A stretch of DNA of 64,000 nucleotides from Nocardia tengchongensis (GCF_018362975.1 NZ_CP074371.1:7192001-7256000); one strand, 5' to 3'; positions 46,290-58,408 are shown, numbered from the stretch's first letter. Numbers and translations: made by a program. Notes: generated from the sequence alone by a model not told the origin.

Positions 46290-47759
46290 TCACGCGATGG
46301 GGCCGCGAGCCGCCTCGTACGCCGCGCCGACCCGGTAGAGCCGGTCGTCGGCCAGGGCCGGAGCCATGATCTGCAGACCGACCGGCAGGCCGTCGTCCGC
46401 GCTGAGGCCGGACGGCACCGACATGGCGCAGTGCCCGGCCAGGTTGGTGGGCAGCGTGCACAGGTCCGAGAGGTACATGGCCAGCGGGTCGTTGACCTTC
46501 TCGCCCAGCTTCCACGGGGTGAACGGGCTGGTCGGCGAGACCAGCACGTCGACGGTCTCGTAGGCCTTGTCGAAGTCCTGCGCGATCAGGTTGCGGACCT
46601 TGTTGGCCTGACCGTAGTAGGCCTCGTAGTAGCCCGAGGACAGCGCGTAGGTGCCGATCATGATGCGGCGCTTGACCTCCGGGCCCAGCCCGGCCTCACG
46701 CGTCATGGACATGACCTGCTCGGCCGAGTGCGAGCCGTCGTCGCCGACGCGCAGGCCGTAGCGCATGGCGTCGAAGCGCGCCAGGTTCGACGACACCTCC
46801 GAGGGCAGGATCAGGTAGTAGGCGGGCAGCGCGTACTCGAAGTGCGGGCACGACACCTCGACCACCTCGGCGCCCAGTTCCTTGAGCTGCGCGACCGCGG
46901 CGTCGAAGGAGGCGATGACGCCCGGCTGGTAGCTGTCGGAGTGAAGTTCGCGCACCACACCGACTTTCACGCCCGACAGGTCGCCCTTGGCGCCCTCGCG
47001 GGCGGCGGCGACCACCGGCGGCACCGGCACATTGCGGGAGGTGGAGTCGCGCGGGTCGTAACCGGCGATGACCTCGTGCAGCAGCGCGGTGTCCAGCACG
47101 GTGCGACCGCACGGGCCACCCTGATCCAGCGAGGACGCGCAGGCGACCAGGCCGAAACGGGACACGGTGCCGTAGGTCGGCTTGGTGCCGACGGTCGCGG
47201 TGACCGCGGCCGGCTGGCGGATCGAGCCGCCGGTGTCGGTGCCGATGGCCAGCGGCGCCTGGTACGAGGACAGCGCGGCGGCCGAACCACCACCGGAACC
47301 ACCCGGAATCCGGTCGGTGTCCCAGGGATTGCGGGTCGGGCCGTACGCCGAGTTCTCGGTGGACGAACCCATGGCGAACTCGTCCATGTTCGTCTTGCCG
47401 AGGATCGGGATGCCTGCCTCGCGCAACTTGGTGGTCAGCGTCGCGTCGTACGGCGACACCCAGCCCTCGAGCATCTTCGACCCGCAGGTGGTCGGCATGT
47501 CGGTGGTGGTGAAAACGTCCTTGAGCGCCAAGGGAACACCGGCCAGCGGCGAGGCGACGGTACCGGCCGCGATCTGGCGGTCGACCTCGGCGGCGGTGAC
47601 CAGCGCCTGCTCGCCGGCGACGTGCAGGAAGGCGTTGATCTCCCCGTCGACCTCGGCGATGCGGCGGATGTGCGCCTCGGTGACCTCGACCGAGGACACC
47701 TCCCGGGCGTGGATCTTGTCCGCGAGATCGGCCGCGGACAGCTTCGTCAGGTCTGTCAT
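46290..47759 (-). CDS. gatA: Asp/Glu-tRNA amidotransferase subunit A
   Basis: A 489-residue amidase that supplies ammonia from glutamine for GatCAB. The Ser-cisSer-Lys triad is visible: [11 protein letters not shown] (Lys), [14 protein letters not shown] (Ser nucleophile region) and [11 protein letters not shown] / [12 protein letters not shown] (amidase signature). Start ATG 47759 overlaps the gatC stop (ATGA); an upstream extension is unsupported. Corresponds to Rv3011c. Confidence 0.97.
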   Translation of the reverse strand: MTDLTKLSAADLADKIHAREVSSVEVTEAHIRRIAEVDGEINAFLHVAGEQALVTAAEVDRQIAAGTVASPLAGVPLALKDVFTTTDMPTTCGSKMLEGWVSPYDATLTTKLREAGIPILGKTNMDEFAMGSSTENSAYGPTRNPWDTDRIPGGSGGGSAAALSSYQAPLAIGTDTGGSIRQPAAVTATVGTKPTYGTVSRFGLVACASSLDQGGPCGRTVLDTALLHEVIAGYDPRDSTSRNVPVPPVVAAAREGAKGDLSGVKVGVVRELHSDSYQPGVIASFDAAVAQLKELGAEVVEVSCPHFEYALPAYYLILPSEVSSNLARFDAMRYGLRVGDDGSHSAEQVMSMTREAGLGPEVKRRIMIGTYALSSGYYEAYYGQANKVRNLIAQDFDKAYETVDVLVSPTSPFTPWKLGEKVNDPLAMYLSDLCTLPTNLAGHCAMSVPSGLSADDGLPVGLQIMAPALADDRLYRVGAAYEAARGPIA

Positions 47760-48055
47760 GCGCCCTCTCCCAGAATCTGCGGAACCATGAATCGCTGCTC
47801 CTCGACCGCGGGCGCCATGGCGAGCGCCTGCTCCGGAGTCAGGCACGGCTGCGGCACATCCGGGCGCGTCACGTTGGTCTCCGGATTCGGGGATGCGGTG
47901 GCGGGCACATCGGCGGCGGCGACCTGCGAGATCTGTGCGACGTGGGTCAGGATGGAATCCAGCTGACCGGCGTACAGATCGAGTTCGTCGTCCGTCAAAG
48001 CGAGCCGGGACAGCCGGGCGAGGTGGGCTACCTCGTCCCTGGAGATGGCGGGCAC
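47756..48055 (-). CDS. gatC: Asp/Glu-tRNA amidotransferase subunit C
   Basis: A 99-residue protein that stabilises the GatA-GatB assembly. Family pattern: [19 protein letters not shown] and [15 protein letters not shown], then [14 protein letters not shown] start with AAAGGGG 7 nt upstream. First gene of gatCA. Confidence 0.95.
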   Translation of the reverse strand: MPAISRDEVAHLARLSRLALTDDELDLYAGQLDSILTHVAQISQVAAADVPATASPNPETNVTRPDVPQPCLTPEQALAMAPAVEEQRFMVPQILGEGA

Positions 48056-48299
48056 CGCGGGACCCCTTTCGGCATGGTTCGAGCTTGGTGATTGGCCATC
48101 CGACAGCCTAGTGGGTCTTCTGCGGCCACCGGTCGCAGGTGTGCGCCAGACCTGGCACCATCAATGTGTGACCCGCGAGTAGGTGGCCCGGGTCACACCG
48201 AATGGTTCGATTCGATAACAAGCTCTCGAGGGTGTAAATATTGCGGGACTCGGGTACCCGTCGGAAAGTTTCGGACGCACAGTAAAGAAAGGAAGGCAC

Positions 48300-48950
48300 G
48301 TGTCATACCTGCTTCGCGTGCAACTTCCGGATCGCCCAGGGAGTCTCGGATCGCTGGCGCTGGCGCTGGGTTCGGTTGGCGCGGACATCCTCTCGCTGGA
48401 TGTCGTCGAGCGCGGCGACGGTTTCGCGATCGACGACATCGTGGTCGAGGTGCCGACGGGCGCGCTGCCCGACACCCTCATCACCGCCGCCGAGTCGCTA
48501 CACGACGTCCAAGTGGATTCGCTACGCCCGTACTCCGGGATCCTCGACACCCACCGCGAGCTCGAACTCATCGATCAGGTCGCCAATGCGCGCGATGATC
48601 GGTTGCAGGTTCTGGTCGACGGCGCGCCGCGGGTGCTGCGGGTCGGCTGGTCGACGGTGATCGACATGGGCCCGCAGGGCGCCTACCGGGTGGTGGGCTC
48701 GCAGAGCGCCCCGTCCACCCAGGCCGCGTCCGCGCCGTGGATGCCACTGGAGAAGCCGACCGTCCTCGACGGCGACGCCGACTGGGTGCCCGGCCTGTGG
48801 AAGGACATGGACACCAAGCTGGCCGCCGCGCCGCTCGGCAACACCGGCAAGGTGCTGCTGCTGGGCCGACCGGGCGGGCCGGACTTCCGGCCGTCGGAGG
48901 TGGCCCGACTGGGCTACCTGGCCGGCATCATCGCGGGCGTACTCGGCTGA
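48300..48950 (+). CDS. ACT-domain amino-acid-binding protein (Rv3013-like)
   Basis: A 216-residue protein. The N-terminal ACT domain (LLRVQLPDRPGSLGSLALAL, ADILSLDVVERGDGFAIDDI) is followed by a roughly 120-residue region with a short conserved LLLGRPGGPDF segment. It sits between gatC and ligA, as Rv3013 does. ACT domains bind small ligands, usually amino acids; the ligand is unknown. GTG start with AGGAAGG before it. Confidence 0.9.
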   Translation: MSYLLRVQLPDRPGSLGSLALALGSVGADILSLDVVERGDGFAIDDIVVEVPTGALPDTLITAAESLHDVQVDSLRPYSGILDTHRELELIDQVANARDDRLQVLVDGAPRVLRVGWSTVIDMGPQGAYRVVGSQSAPSTQAASAPWMPLEKPTVLDGDADWVPGLWKDMDTKLAAAPLGNTGKVLLLGRPGGPDFRPSEVARLGYLAGIIAGVLG

Positions 48951-48977
48951 GCCGCACGCCCTCTCACCTCGAATTTC

Positions 48978-49007
48978 ACGCCCCTGCCGGAGTTCCGGTG
49001 GGGGCGT
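48978..49007 (+). terminator. Hairpin after ACT-domain gene
   Basis: Stem ACGCCCCTGCCGG / CCGGTGGGGGCGT (11 of 13 pairs), 4-nt loop, then TTTCG, 28 bp after the stop. Confidence 0.65.
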
Positions 49008-49151
49008 TTCGTATTACCGGGCCCCGATCGCCTCGGCCGTATACGCCACGTCTCCTACGCAGTCACTCAGTAGATTCCCAGGCTTTACCTACTATTCGCC
49101 TACGTAGCTGATCTACGGTCGTACTTAGTAGATCAGAGAGGCAACGACGCC

Positions 49152-49568
49152 ATGCAGCACGCCGATCGACCACGCCGAACCCACCGACTCGCCCTGCTCC
49201 TCGTCCCGCTGGCCGGCGCCACCGTGTTCGCCGCCGGACCGGCAGCCGCCGCAACCATCTCGTACGGCGGCAACCCACCCGGAAACTCCGACTCGTCGAG
49301 GTCGCCCGGCGCCGGCGGCAACCGGCCCGGAATCGTCAACCACGGCAATGACCACAGCGGCATCCACGCGCGCGATCCACTCGGCTTCCACCACACCGAC
49401 ACCAATCCCGTTCTCCAGAACCAGCACCCGCGGCCACCCGGCGCGACCCGTCCGCCGAGCGAACAGCCGACCCGCGCCGGCGCGAACAACCCCGCCACCT
49501 GGACGCCCACCTGGAACGCGGACGGTTCCGGCTACACCGTCTGCCCGGCGCACGCCAGCCACTGCTGA
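49152..49568 (+). CDS. Small secreted protein
   Basis: A 138-residue protein with a signal peptide (RLALLLVPLAGATVFAAGPA, cleavage near AAA-TI). The mature part is Gly/Pro/Asn/His-rich and likely disordered, ending in a Cys pair region (YTVCPAHASHC). No family recognised. It precedes another secreted protein gene by 26 bp, likely one operon. Confidence 0.7.
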   Translation: MQHADRPRRTHRLALLLVPLAGATVFAAGPAAAATISYGGNPPGNSDSSRSPGAGGNRPGIVNHGNDHSGIHARDPLGFHHTDTNPVLQNQHPRPPGATRPPSEQPTRAGANNPATWTPTWNADGSGYTVCPAHASHC

Positions 49569-49594
49569 CCGCACACCGAGACCAGGGAGCCACC

Positions 49595-50152
49595 ATGCCC
49601 ACGATCACCGGGACGCCCACCACCGCCACCGGGCCACGCACCCCGCGACGCCTCCGGCGAGCAGCCGCCGCGCCGATCGCCGTCGCCGCCCTGACCGTCG
49701 GCGGGCTGCCGCTGGCCGCGACCGCCGAAGCCGAACCCGCCGAACGCCGCGCCCGCGCCGGATGTCTGTGGGCGGGAACGACTCACCCGCAGGACAGCAC
49801 CGTCATCGCGGGCGGCACCACCTTCCGCTGCGGCACCGACGCCGGCGCGCCCTACTGGTTCACCGGCGCCGACAGCGATCGACCCGCCACCGTCCGGACC
49901 CCGGGCGCGCAAGGCAGCCCCGTCGGCCAATTCAGCCCGGGCGCACGGCAACCCGGCACCAGCTACACCGACTACTGCGTCGGCAACCAGCTCATCCCGG
50001 GCACCGACGACGTGTACCAAGTGGTCCGTCTCCCCGGCGACGTCCTGCTGTGGAAGGCCGCCGAACCCATCGCCGGATGGAGTTTCGACGGCGCCCGCCC
50101 CGCCCCCACCTGGCGCACCGCGTCCCTCTGCATCGACGGCGTGTTGACCTAG
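49595..50152 (+). CDS. Secreted Cys-containing protein
   Basis: A 185-residue protein. Signal peptide RRAAAAPIAVAALTVGGLPL with cleavage near ATAEA. The mature part has four cysteines (AGCLWAG, FRCGTD, DYCVGNQ, SLCIDG), consistent with two disulfides. AGGGAG precedes the ATG. Function unknown. Confidence 0.72.
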   Translation: MPTITGTPTTATGPRTPRRLRRAAAAPIAVAALTVGGLPLAATAEAEPAERRARAGCLWAGTTHPQDSTVIAGGTTFRCGTDAGAPYWFTGADSDRPATVRTPGAQGSPVGQFSPGARQPGTSYTDYCVGNQLIPGTDDVYQVVRLPGDVLLWKAAEPIAGWSFDGARPAPTWRTASLCIDGVLT

Positions 50153-50154
50153 GA

Positions 50155-50565
50155 TCAGTAGCCCTGATCCTTCGGCCGCTTGGAGCCGAAGTACGGGCGG
50201 GCGCCCGGGTGGCCGAGTTGCCACTTGTCGGGCTTGCCGGAGGGGTAGGCGACGGGGATCTGGTCGCCGATGGACGGCCACTGGTTGACGTCCCAGGCGA
50301 AGCGGCCGTAGACCTCGTGGGCCACCACCGTGGGGCCGGAGATGCTGCCGCTGATGGTGACGTACTGCTCGCCGGGCTCGTCGGGGCGCGGGCTGACGCC
50401 GGTGACGTGCAGGGTGCCGGGTTCCAGTTCGGCGGGGGCGGAGCTGCCGAAGCCGGGGAGCGCGCGGGGACCGCCGCCGTTGGCGCGACGGTAGTACATG
50501 AGCGTCGCGGCCAGGGCGCCGCCGATCATCAGGACGAACGCTAGCTGGATGAGCATGAACTCCAT
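50155..50565 (-). CDS. Membrane-anchored hypothetical protein
   Basis: About 136 residues. One N-terminal membrane helix (MLIQLAFVLMIGGALAATLM) and a soluble domain of about 100 residues (VTISGSISGPTVVAHEVYGR, WDVNQWPSIGD), with the look of a small beta domain. ATG 50565 is used; ATG 50556 is also plausible because GGAG lies just before it. No family recognised. Confidence 0.72.
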   Translation of the reverse strand: MEFMLIQLAFVLMIGGALAATLMYYRRANGGGPRALPGFGSSAPAELEPGTLHVTGVSPRPDEPGEQYVTISGSISGPTVVAHEVYGRFAWDVNQWPSIGDQIPVAYPSGKPDKWQLGHPGARPYFGSKRPKDQGY

Positions 50566-50599
50566 GCTAGGCGGCAGGGAGTCCGGGCCCGGAACGCGG

Positions 50600-51850
50600 C
50601 TAGTGGGCGGTGAGTTCGGACACGCCGTGCTGGCGGCGCAGCTGCCAGACCGTGGTGCGCTTGGACTGGGAGCGGCCGTTGCCACGGTCGATGAGGGTGC
50701 GGTTGGCGGTGGTGAACACCAACTGCGCGCCCTGGGTGTTGGTTTCGGGGTTCTGGAACAACTGGATGAGGCTGTCGGCGGTCTCGGGGGTGAGCGCGGC
50801 GTCGATGTCGTCGACGGCCAGCACGCCGCCGGTGTCGAGGGCGTCGAGCATGGGCGGCAGCAGGCGCAGCATGGCCAGGGTGGAGCTGGACTCGTCGGTG
50901 ATGTCGAAGGCGGTCTCGATGCCCTCGTGGGTCAGGCCCAGCCCGACACCGCGGCGCGCCACCATGCGGGAGTAGAGCGCGTCGCGGGCGGCGTAGAGGT
51001 TGGCCAGTTCGCGCTGCAGCAGGGTGACGGTGATGCCGTGTTCGAGGAACATCTCCTCGGCGTAGTTCGCCGAGACCGTGCAGTTCTCGATTTCCTTTGT
51101 GGTGGACGCGATATCGGTGTCCAGGTCACGCAGGTAGTCGGCGTACATGGGGTCGTCGGAGGGCAGCAGCAGATCGGTGATGCCCAGGTCGGCGCCGCGC
51201 AGCAGGGTGAGCAGGCGCACCGCGTGATCGGTGGAGCGGGAGATGTGCGAGCCGACGCGGTGCGCGATCTCCTGCGGATCCGGTTGCCCGCACTGCACTT
51301 CCAGCAGCGACTGGAACCAGCGGTAGGCCGGGACCAGCGGTTCGGCGTACAGCTGCCCGGACAGGCTGAGCAGCAGCGCGTTCGGGCGCACCAGCGGCAC
51401 CACGGCACCCAGTCCGTACCGGGCGGCCTCGAACATCGGCCCGATGCGGATGTCGTCACCGGCGCGTTCGAAGACCACGCGCTTGCGGTTGTGCGGATGC
51501 GAGTGCAGCCATTCCGCGGCCACGTCGGCGTTGTCGAGCCGGAAGCCGTAGGTGTACGGGCAGCCCTCGGCGACGAAGTTGGCCACGAATTCCGAAGGGC
51601 GATCCGAGAATCCGAGGTGCGGGGTGCGGTCGGGTCCGGAGTACGGATCCCAGCCGGTGACCGAGTTCAGTACGGCGTCGCGCATGCGGTCGAGCGCGTC
51701 GATGAGGCCGGTCTTGCCGGTGGCGGCCGCGCCGTACACGGCGGTGACCGGTGTGGCGACCGGTCCGCTACCCCGGGTCAGCCGCAGTTCCTGCGGTTCG
51801 GCGAGGGACCGATGGTTCGTCACCTGAAAACTACGCAACACCCTGGACAT
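50600..51850 (-). CDS. AAA-family ATPase (ABC/SMC-like, AAA_15/AAA_21 type)
   Basis: A 416-residue protein beginning RSFQVTNHRSLAEPQELRL, the opening of OLD/AbiE-type ATPases. Walker A is YGAAATGKTGLIDAL. The Walker B region is GGVLAVDDIDAALTPE, with D-D-I-D rather than the usual D-E pair. No Toprim or nuclease domain follows; the C-terminus is QLVFTTANRTLID. Genes of this type often occur as lone or paired phage-defence ATPases, but that is not shown here. Confidence 0.85.
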   Translation of the reverse strand: MSRVLRSFQVTNHRSLAEPQELRLTRGSGPVATPVTAVYGAAATGKTGLIDALDRMRDAVLNSVTGWDPYSGPDRTPHLGFSDRPSEFVANFVAEGCPYTYGFRLDNADVAAEWLHSHPHNRKRVVFERAGDDIRIGPMFEAARYGLGAVVPLVRPNALLLSLSGQLYAEPLVPAYRWFQSLLEVQCGQPDPQEIAHRVGSHISRSTDHAVRLLTLLRGADLGITDLLLPSDDPMYADYLRDLDTDIASTTKEIENCTVSANYAEEMFLEHGITVTLLQRELANLYAARDALYSRMVARRGVGLGLTHEGIETAFDITDESSSTLAMLRLLPPMLDALDTGGVLAVDDIDAALTPETADSLIQLFQNPETNTQGAQLVFTTANRTLIDRGNGRSQSKRTTVWQLRRQHGVSELTAH

Positions 51851-52107
51851 CCTGCCGGTCGCGGGTCGGAAATGCGACTCACCTTATTCGGACGTGCTGG
51901 TCGGATTGCGCGCGGCCCGCGAATGACGCTGGGCGGCACCGCGAAAGGGCCCCGCGGAATGCGTGCCGTGGTACTCGCGCAGCGACGGCACGCCGAAAGA
52001 TCGCCCGCGATCGACGGGCGCGGCGACGTCGGATCGCGGTCGGCCCGGTCGGGTCACCGGACCGGCGGCGATCCGCGCGCACAGGGCGCGACGTGCGGGA
52101 ATGTTGA

Positions 52108-54245
<2,138 letters not shown>

Positions 54246-54246
<1 letters not shown>

Positions 54247-54761
54247 TGGCATCGGAAGCGAACGATGTACAGATCCGTGATGCCGAGGCCGCGGATTTCG
54301 CGGCCATCGGCGACCTGACCGTCGAAGTGTACGTGGGCGAGGGGCATGTCAACCCCGAAAGCCCCTATGTCGCAGAGCTTGCCGACACCGCCACCCGCGC
54401 GGCGTCGGCCGAGATTCTGGTCGCGGTGCGCGGTGGCGAGCTGCTCGGCTCCCTGACCATGGCCCGGCCGGGCACCGCCTTCGCCGACATCGCGCGCCCG
54501 GGTGAGCTGGAGTTCCGGATGCTCGCGGTGTCCAAGCGGGCCCGGGGCCTCGGCATCGGCCGCGCCCTACTGGAACGGGTGGTCGACACCGCCCGCGCCG
54601 AGGGCTTCGACGCGGTGGTCCTCACGACCATGCCGACCATGCAGGACGCGCGCCGCATGTACGACCGGTTCGGCTTCGCGCAGGTGCCGGAACGGGGTTG
54701 GTTCACCGGTTCGGGACTGTCGCTCACCGTCATGCGGCTGGCTCTCGAAACAACAACCTGA
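54246..54761 (+). CDS. GNAT-family N-acetyltransferase
   Basis: A 171-residue protein with the acetyl-CoA motif VSKRARGLGIGRALLERVVD and a C-terminal YDRFGFAQVPERGWF. Substrate unknown. Start overlaps the ligA stop, so it is probably co-translated. Confidence 0.92.
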
Positions 54762-54769
54762 CCCAGGTG

Positions 54770-55207
54770 CTACTCGACATGACGGATGAACTCCTCGCGA
54801 GCGATCAAATCCGCTACGACAGAACCGAGTTCCCGGTGCGCCCATCCCGCCAACCTGTCCTGAATCTCCTTGATCCCGGCCGGCTCGGCTCCGCCGAGCC
54901 ACCGCCTGGCGGCCATATCAACCATGGCACAGCCCGCCCTGGCCAAATCGGAATCGATGGCGAACGCGATGAATACCGAGGCACTTTGAGCTTCGACGAG
55001 TGCATCAGGGAACGCCCTGGCCATTGCCCGGCACAGTGATTTCCTACTGGACACACTCATGACCTCGGACAGGTGCCGGTTCATTTCATTCAAAACACCG
55101 GCGCTCCAACGGACTTCATACAATTCGGCTTCCGCGAGTGTGAGCAGTACATCCCGCAGACGCGCCCGAACGAGGACATTCGCGTCCAAGAAGGCTCGAA
55201 GGGACAC
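54770..55207 (-). CDS. PIN-domain toxin, C-terminus atypical
   Basis: A 145-residue protein. The N-terminal half is a clear PIN nuclease start: FLDANVLVRARLRDVLLTLA, then YEVRWSAGVLNEMNRHL and ARAFPDALV. Beyond residue 70 the usual LPDxDDRHVLAAA acidic motif is missing; the sequence (VFIAFAIDSDLARAGCAMVD) does not match. The toxin may be inactive or a divergent PIN subtype. The antitoxin gene ends 11 bp upstream. Confidence 0.75.
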   Translation of the reverse strand: MSLRAFLDANVLVRARLRDVLLTLAEAELYEVRWSAGVLNEMNRHLSEVMSVSSRKSLCRAMARAFPDALVEAQSASVFIAFAIDSDLARAGCAMVDMAARRWLGGAEPAGIKEIQDRLAGWAHRELGSVVADLIAREEFIRHVE

Positions 55208-55218
55208 CCCCTCCCCCT

Positions 55219-55662
55219 TCAGAACTCGTCGTCGTACATACCCGATTCCCGCGAGATGCGTGCGACTTCGTCCAGCGCCTGCGTGCGGTCGCGACGGCGA
55301 AGCTCACGGTAGTCCAGAACGGCCTGTAGCGGGATCCGCCGATGGGTGCCGCGATACTCGACCGGCAGTTCTCCGGCGTCCACCATCCGGCAAACGTACG
55401 TCCGTGACAGTCCCAGCAGATCGGCTGCCGTGGACGTGGTCACCAAGGCATCTACGGGGCCGATCGCGACACCCCGCCCTTCGCTGAGATGCTCCAGCAA
55501 CGCCACCACCGCGGCCCGCACGCTCGCGGGAACCAGCATCGGAACCTCGTCTATGACGATCGTCGAGGGTTGCTGCGAGGCCGGAGGCAGCGACACCAGG
55601 GCTTTCCGGATCTGGTTCCTCGTGGACTGCGGAACCTCGGCTTCCACGCGGCACACGGTCAT
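55219..55662 (-). CDS. Antitoxin with excisionase-type helix-turn-helix
   Basis: A 147-residue protein with an HTH_17/excisionase-like motif (TTSTAADLLGLSRTYVCRMVD, GELPVEYRGTHRRIPLQAVL) typical of antitoxins that precede PIN toxins. ATG 55662 has AAGGAGG 8 nt before it. It probably binds the PIN protein and represses its own promoter. Confidence 0.82.
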   Translation of the reverse strand: MTVCRVEAEVPQSTRNQIRKALVSLPPASQQPSTIVIDEVPMLVPASVRAAVVALLEHLSEGRGVAIGPVDALVTTSTAADLLGLSRTYVCRMVDAGELPVEYRGTHRRIPLQAVLDYRELRRRDRTQALDEVARISRESGMYDDEF

Positions 55663-55743
55663 CACTGCCTCCTTTCGTCGCATCTCACGGCTCAAGCATG
55701 CGCCCCAAACGACACAAACGCAACCAAGATCGATTCGATTGAG

Positions 55744-56592
55744 TCAGCGGCGGATGGCCGCGATATTGCCGATGCGGGGGTCGAGGGTGCCCGCGGGGCG
55801 GGGGAGGTCGGCCGTCATGTCGTTCCAGCTGTGGAATTCGGTGGACCAGCCGATGTCTTCGAGCCAAGCTTGCGCGTCGAAGTCGGGGGTCGATGGGGCG
55901 GGAGCGGGGTCGGGGGCGTTGTCGCCGGCGACCAGGCGGCGGAGGTCTCGGTATTGGGGTGCGTCAGGGTCGACGACGTAGCGGGCCGCGCCGAAACGGC
56001 TTCCGGGGGCGGAGAGTTCGGTGAGGGTGCGGACCACGCGCTGGTTCCAGTCCTGGTTCAGGTAGCCGAGGGAGCCCTCGTCGACCCAGTAGGTGGGTGC
56101 GGATGGGTCGAAACCGGCCGACAGCAAGGATTTTCGCCAGTCGTCGCGGAGGTCGGCGATGACGACGTGGCGGTGGCAGGTCGGGGTGGCAGCAGTGGCG
56201 GCGAGGACCGGCTCCTTGAAGGCGAAGAGTTCGGGGAGGTCGATCTCGTAGACGTGGGTGTCGGGCGGGAGGGCCATGCGGTAGGCGCGGGTGTCCAAAC
56301 CCGCTCCCAGGACCACGATCTGGCGGAGGCCCGCGGCGATCGCCGCCCGGAATCGTTCGTCGACCAGGTGCACGCCGATGGTGCGGCCCTCGTAGAACTG
56401 GTCGGCCACGGCCTCCACCCGGGCCCAGCGATCCGGTTCGAAACCCGCGCGGGCGGCGGTCACGAACGCCGCGGCCTGCGGGTCGTCGTAGAGGCGGTCG
56501 GGGCGCTCGGACTCCCGCGCCCTGATCACGGCCACCCCGATCGCCGTCATGGCCACGCCGTCGACCGGCACTTTCGCTGCCGCTTCAGTCAT
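55744..56592 (-). CDS. SAM-dependent methyltransferase (PF04072/TIGR00027 type)
   Basis: A 282-residue class I methyltransferase of the leucine carboxyl methyltransferase-related family expanded in mycobacteria and nocardiae. Hallmarks: RARESERPDRLYDDPQA, IVVLGAGLDTRAYRM, the EIDLPELFAFKE acidic loop and WVDEGSLGYL. Substrate unknown. Divergent from the TetR gene at 56715. Confidence 0.92.
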   Translation of the reverse strand: MTEAAAKVPVDGVAMTAIGVAVIRARESERPDRLYDDPQAAAFVTAARAGFEPDRWARVEAVADQFYEGRTIGVHLVDERFRAAIAAGLRQIVVLGAGLDTRAYRMALPPDTHVYEIDLPELFAFKEPVLAATAATPTCHRHVVIADLRDDWRKSLLSAGFDPSAPTYWVDEGSLGYLNQDWNQRVVRTLTELSAPGSRFGAARYVVDPDAPQYRDLRRLVAGDNAPDPAPAPSTPDFDAQAWLEDIGWSTEFHSWNDMTADLPRPAGTLDPRIGNIAAIRR

Positions 56593-56714
56593 GTCCTGTC
56601 ACTCCCCACCTGAATTAACTTGCCGCCCGGCTAGGTATCTGCCGGTGCGGGAAACGCTAGGCTCCTACTAGCCGGGCGTCAAGACAGTGCCCGCGAAAAG
56701 CGCGAAAGGACTCG

Positions 56715-57269
56715 ATGGACGGGCGTCGTAGTGACACGCGGGAGCGGATTCGGTCCGTCGCCATGGAGTTGTTCTCCGAGCACGGGTACGAGAAGACCTC
56801 GCTGCGGGAGATCGCCGAACGCCTGGGAGTCACCAAAGCCGCGCTGTACTACCACTTCCGGACCAAGGAAGACATCGTCGCCAGCCTGTCGGAGGATCTG
56901 CGCGGCGGCGTCGACGAGATCGTGCGCTGGGCCGAGGCCGCGCCGGAAGGGCCGGAGCGGGCGCGCGAGATCGTGGTCCGGTACGGGACGCTGCTGCACA
57001 GCCTGGGCAAGGACATGATCCGGTTCTGGCACGAGAACCAGCCCGCGTTCCGCGATCTCGGCTTCGGGACCAGCCTGCGCTACCAGTTCCGGGTGCTCGC
57101 CGACCTGATGACCGCGCCCAGCCGGGAACCACTGGCCGTGTTCCACGCGCGGCAGGCGCTGCTGGCCATCAGCTGGAGCCTGTCGATGATGGGCGATCTC
57201 GACCTGACCGACGAGGAGAGCAACGCGGCGGCCGTGGCCATCGCGCTGGACATCGTCGAGCGGATGTAG
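56715..57269 (+). CDS. TetR-family transcriptional regulator
   Basis: A 184-residue protein with TRERIRSVAMELFSEHGYEK and REIAERLGVTKAALYYHFRT. C-terminal ligand domain unassigned. Divergent from the methyltransferase gene, which it may repress. Confidence 0.93.
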   Translation: MDGRRSDTRERIRSVAMELFSEHGYEKTSLREIAERLGVTKAALYYHFRTKEDIVASLSEDLRGGVDEIVRWAEAAPEGPERAREIVVRYGTLLHSLGKDMIRFWHENQPAFRDLGFGTSLRYQFRVLADLMTAPSREPLAVFHARQALLAISWSLSMMGDLDLTDEESNAAAVAIALDIVERM

Positions 57270-57275
57270 CGGCGG

Positions 57276-58325
57276 CTACTCGAAGGTCAGCGATTCCGGT
57301 TCGTCGGCGTAGGCCGCCGCGGTCTCCGCGGCCAGGCTCACCGCGCGGCGCGCCCACGACAGCGAGGCCCCGGCCAGACCGCAGGCCGGGGAGACCAGGA
57401 TCTGCTCGGCCAGCAGGCGGCGCGGGAAACCGAGCCGATCCATCAGGCGGACACCGGGTTCGGCGATCTCCCGCCAGGTGACCGGCTTGACGGGCTCGGT
57501 GGTGGGGACCAGGCCGAGCACCAGATGCTTTCCGCTGTCCAGCAATTCGCCGATCCGGTCGAGATCGGAGGTGCCGATCGCGGCCAGGTCGAAACCGACG
57601 GCGGCCGCGGAGCTCTTGCGCAGGAAACCGAGCGCGGGACGATCGGCGCAGGTATGCACCAGCACCGGCACGGACTGCTTCCCGGCCACGATGTCGAGGA
57701 TGTGCAGCGCCTCGGGTTCGGGCATGGCGCCCACGATGTTCATGACGCTCACGCCCTTCAGCGCGCCGTTCAGCACGGCCGTCAGATGCGGCTCGTCGAT
57801 CTGCAGCACGACCGGCGCGCCCAGCCGCTTGCCCACCTCGGCCACATGCGCGGCGATGCCCTCGGCCAGCGACTCCGAAAGGTCGCGCAGCGCACCGGAA
57901 TCGGTCAGGATCCGATGCCCGCCCGGCAGCTCCACCTCCGCGGCCACCGACAGCGGGCCCGCCACCTGCACCTTCACCGGATGCCCGGATCCGGCCAAAC
58001 CACCTGTTTCCCAAGCCTCTTCCAGCGCGTCCAGATCGGTGCGCAGCAGATCGTTGGCCCGTCGCGACACCGCGCCCGGGCGCGGGCCCAGCCGATACCC
58101 CCGGGTCGTGCTGTCGAACTGCATGTCCACCAGCAGCCCGGACACCCGCCCGACCATATCCGCGCCCACTCCGCGCGCGGGCAGTTCCACCAGATGCGGC
58201 AGCTGCCCCAACTCCCCCACCACGGTCGCCGCGGCCTCGCGCGCGTCGGTGCCCGGCCACGAGCCCACCCCGGTCGCGACCCCGCCACGCAGCACCGCTG
58301 CCGCCTCGTCAGCCAACCCGGCCAC
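57276..58325 (-). CDS. MetE-like (cobalamin-independent methionine synthase family) protein
   Basis: A 349-residue protein, much shorter than MetE (about 750). It corresponds to the C-terminal barrel only and matches Rv3015c in place. Motifs: VATGVGSWPGTDAREAA, LQIDEPHLTAVL, PVLVHTCADRPALGF, and LVSPACGLAGASLSWA. The His/Cys/Glu residues could form the zinc site. Whether it makes methionine is unknown. Converges on the TetR gene with a 6-bp gap. Confidence 0.9.
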   Translation of the reverse strand: MAGLADEAAAVLRGGVATGVGSWPGTDAREAAATVVGELGQLPHLVELPARGVGADMVGRVSGLLVDMQFDSTTRGYRLGPRPGAVSRRANDLLRTDLDALEEAWETGGLAGSGHPVKVQVAGPLSVAAEVELPGGHRILTDSGALRDLSESLAEGIAAHVAEVGKRLGAPVVLQIDEPHLTAVLNGALKGVSVMNIVGAMPEPEALHILDIVAGKQSVPVLVHTCADRPALGFLRKSSAAAVGFDLAAIGTSDLDRIGELLDSGKHLVLGLVPTTEPVKPVTWREIAEPGVRLMDRLGFPRRLLAEQILVSPACGLAGASLSWARRAVSLAAETAAAYADEPESLTFE

Positions 58326-58408
58326 CCCGATCCACTAGCACGGAAAGTTCCGAAAGCACTGAGCCACTACAGAATCGACCGCCGCCGTCACCCATCCGGG
58401 AGCGGCGG

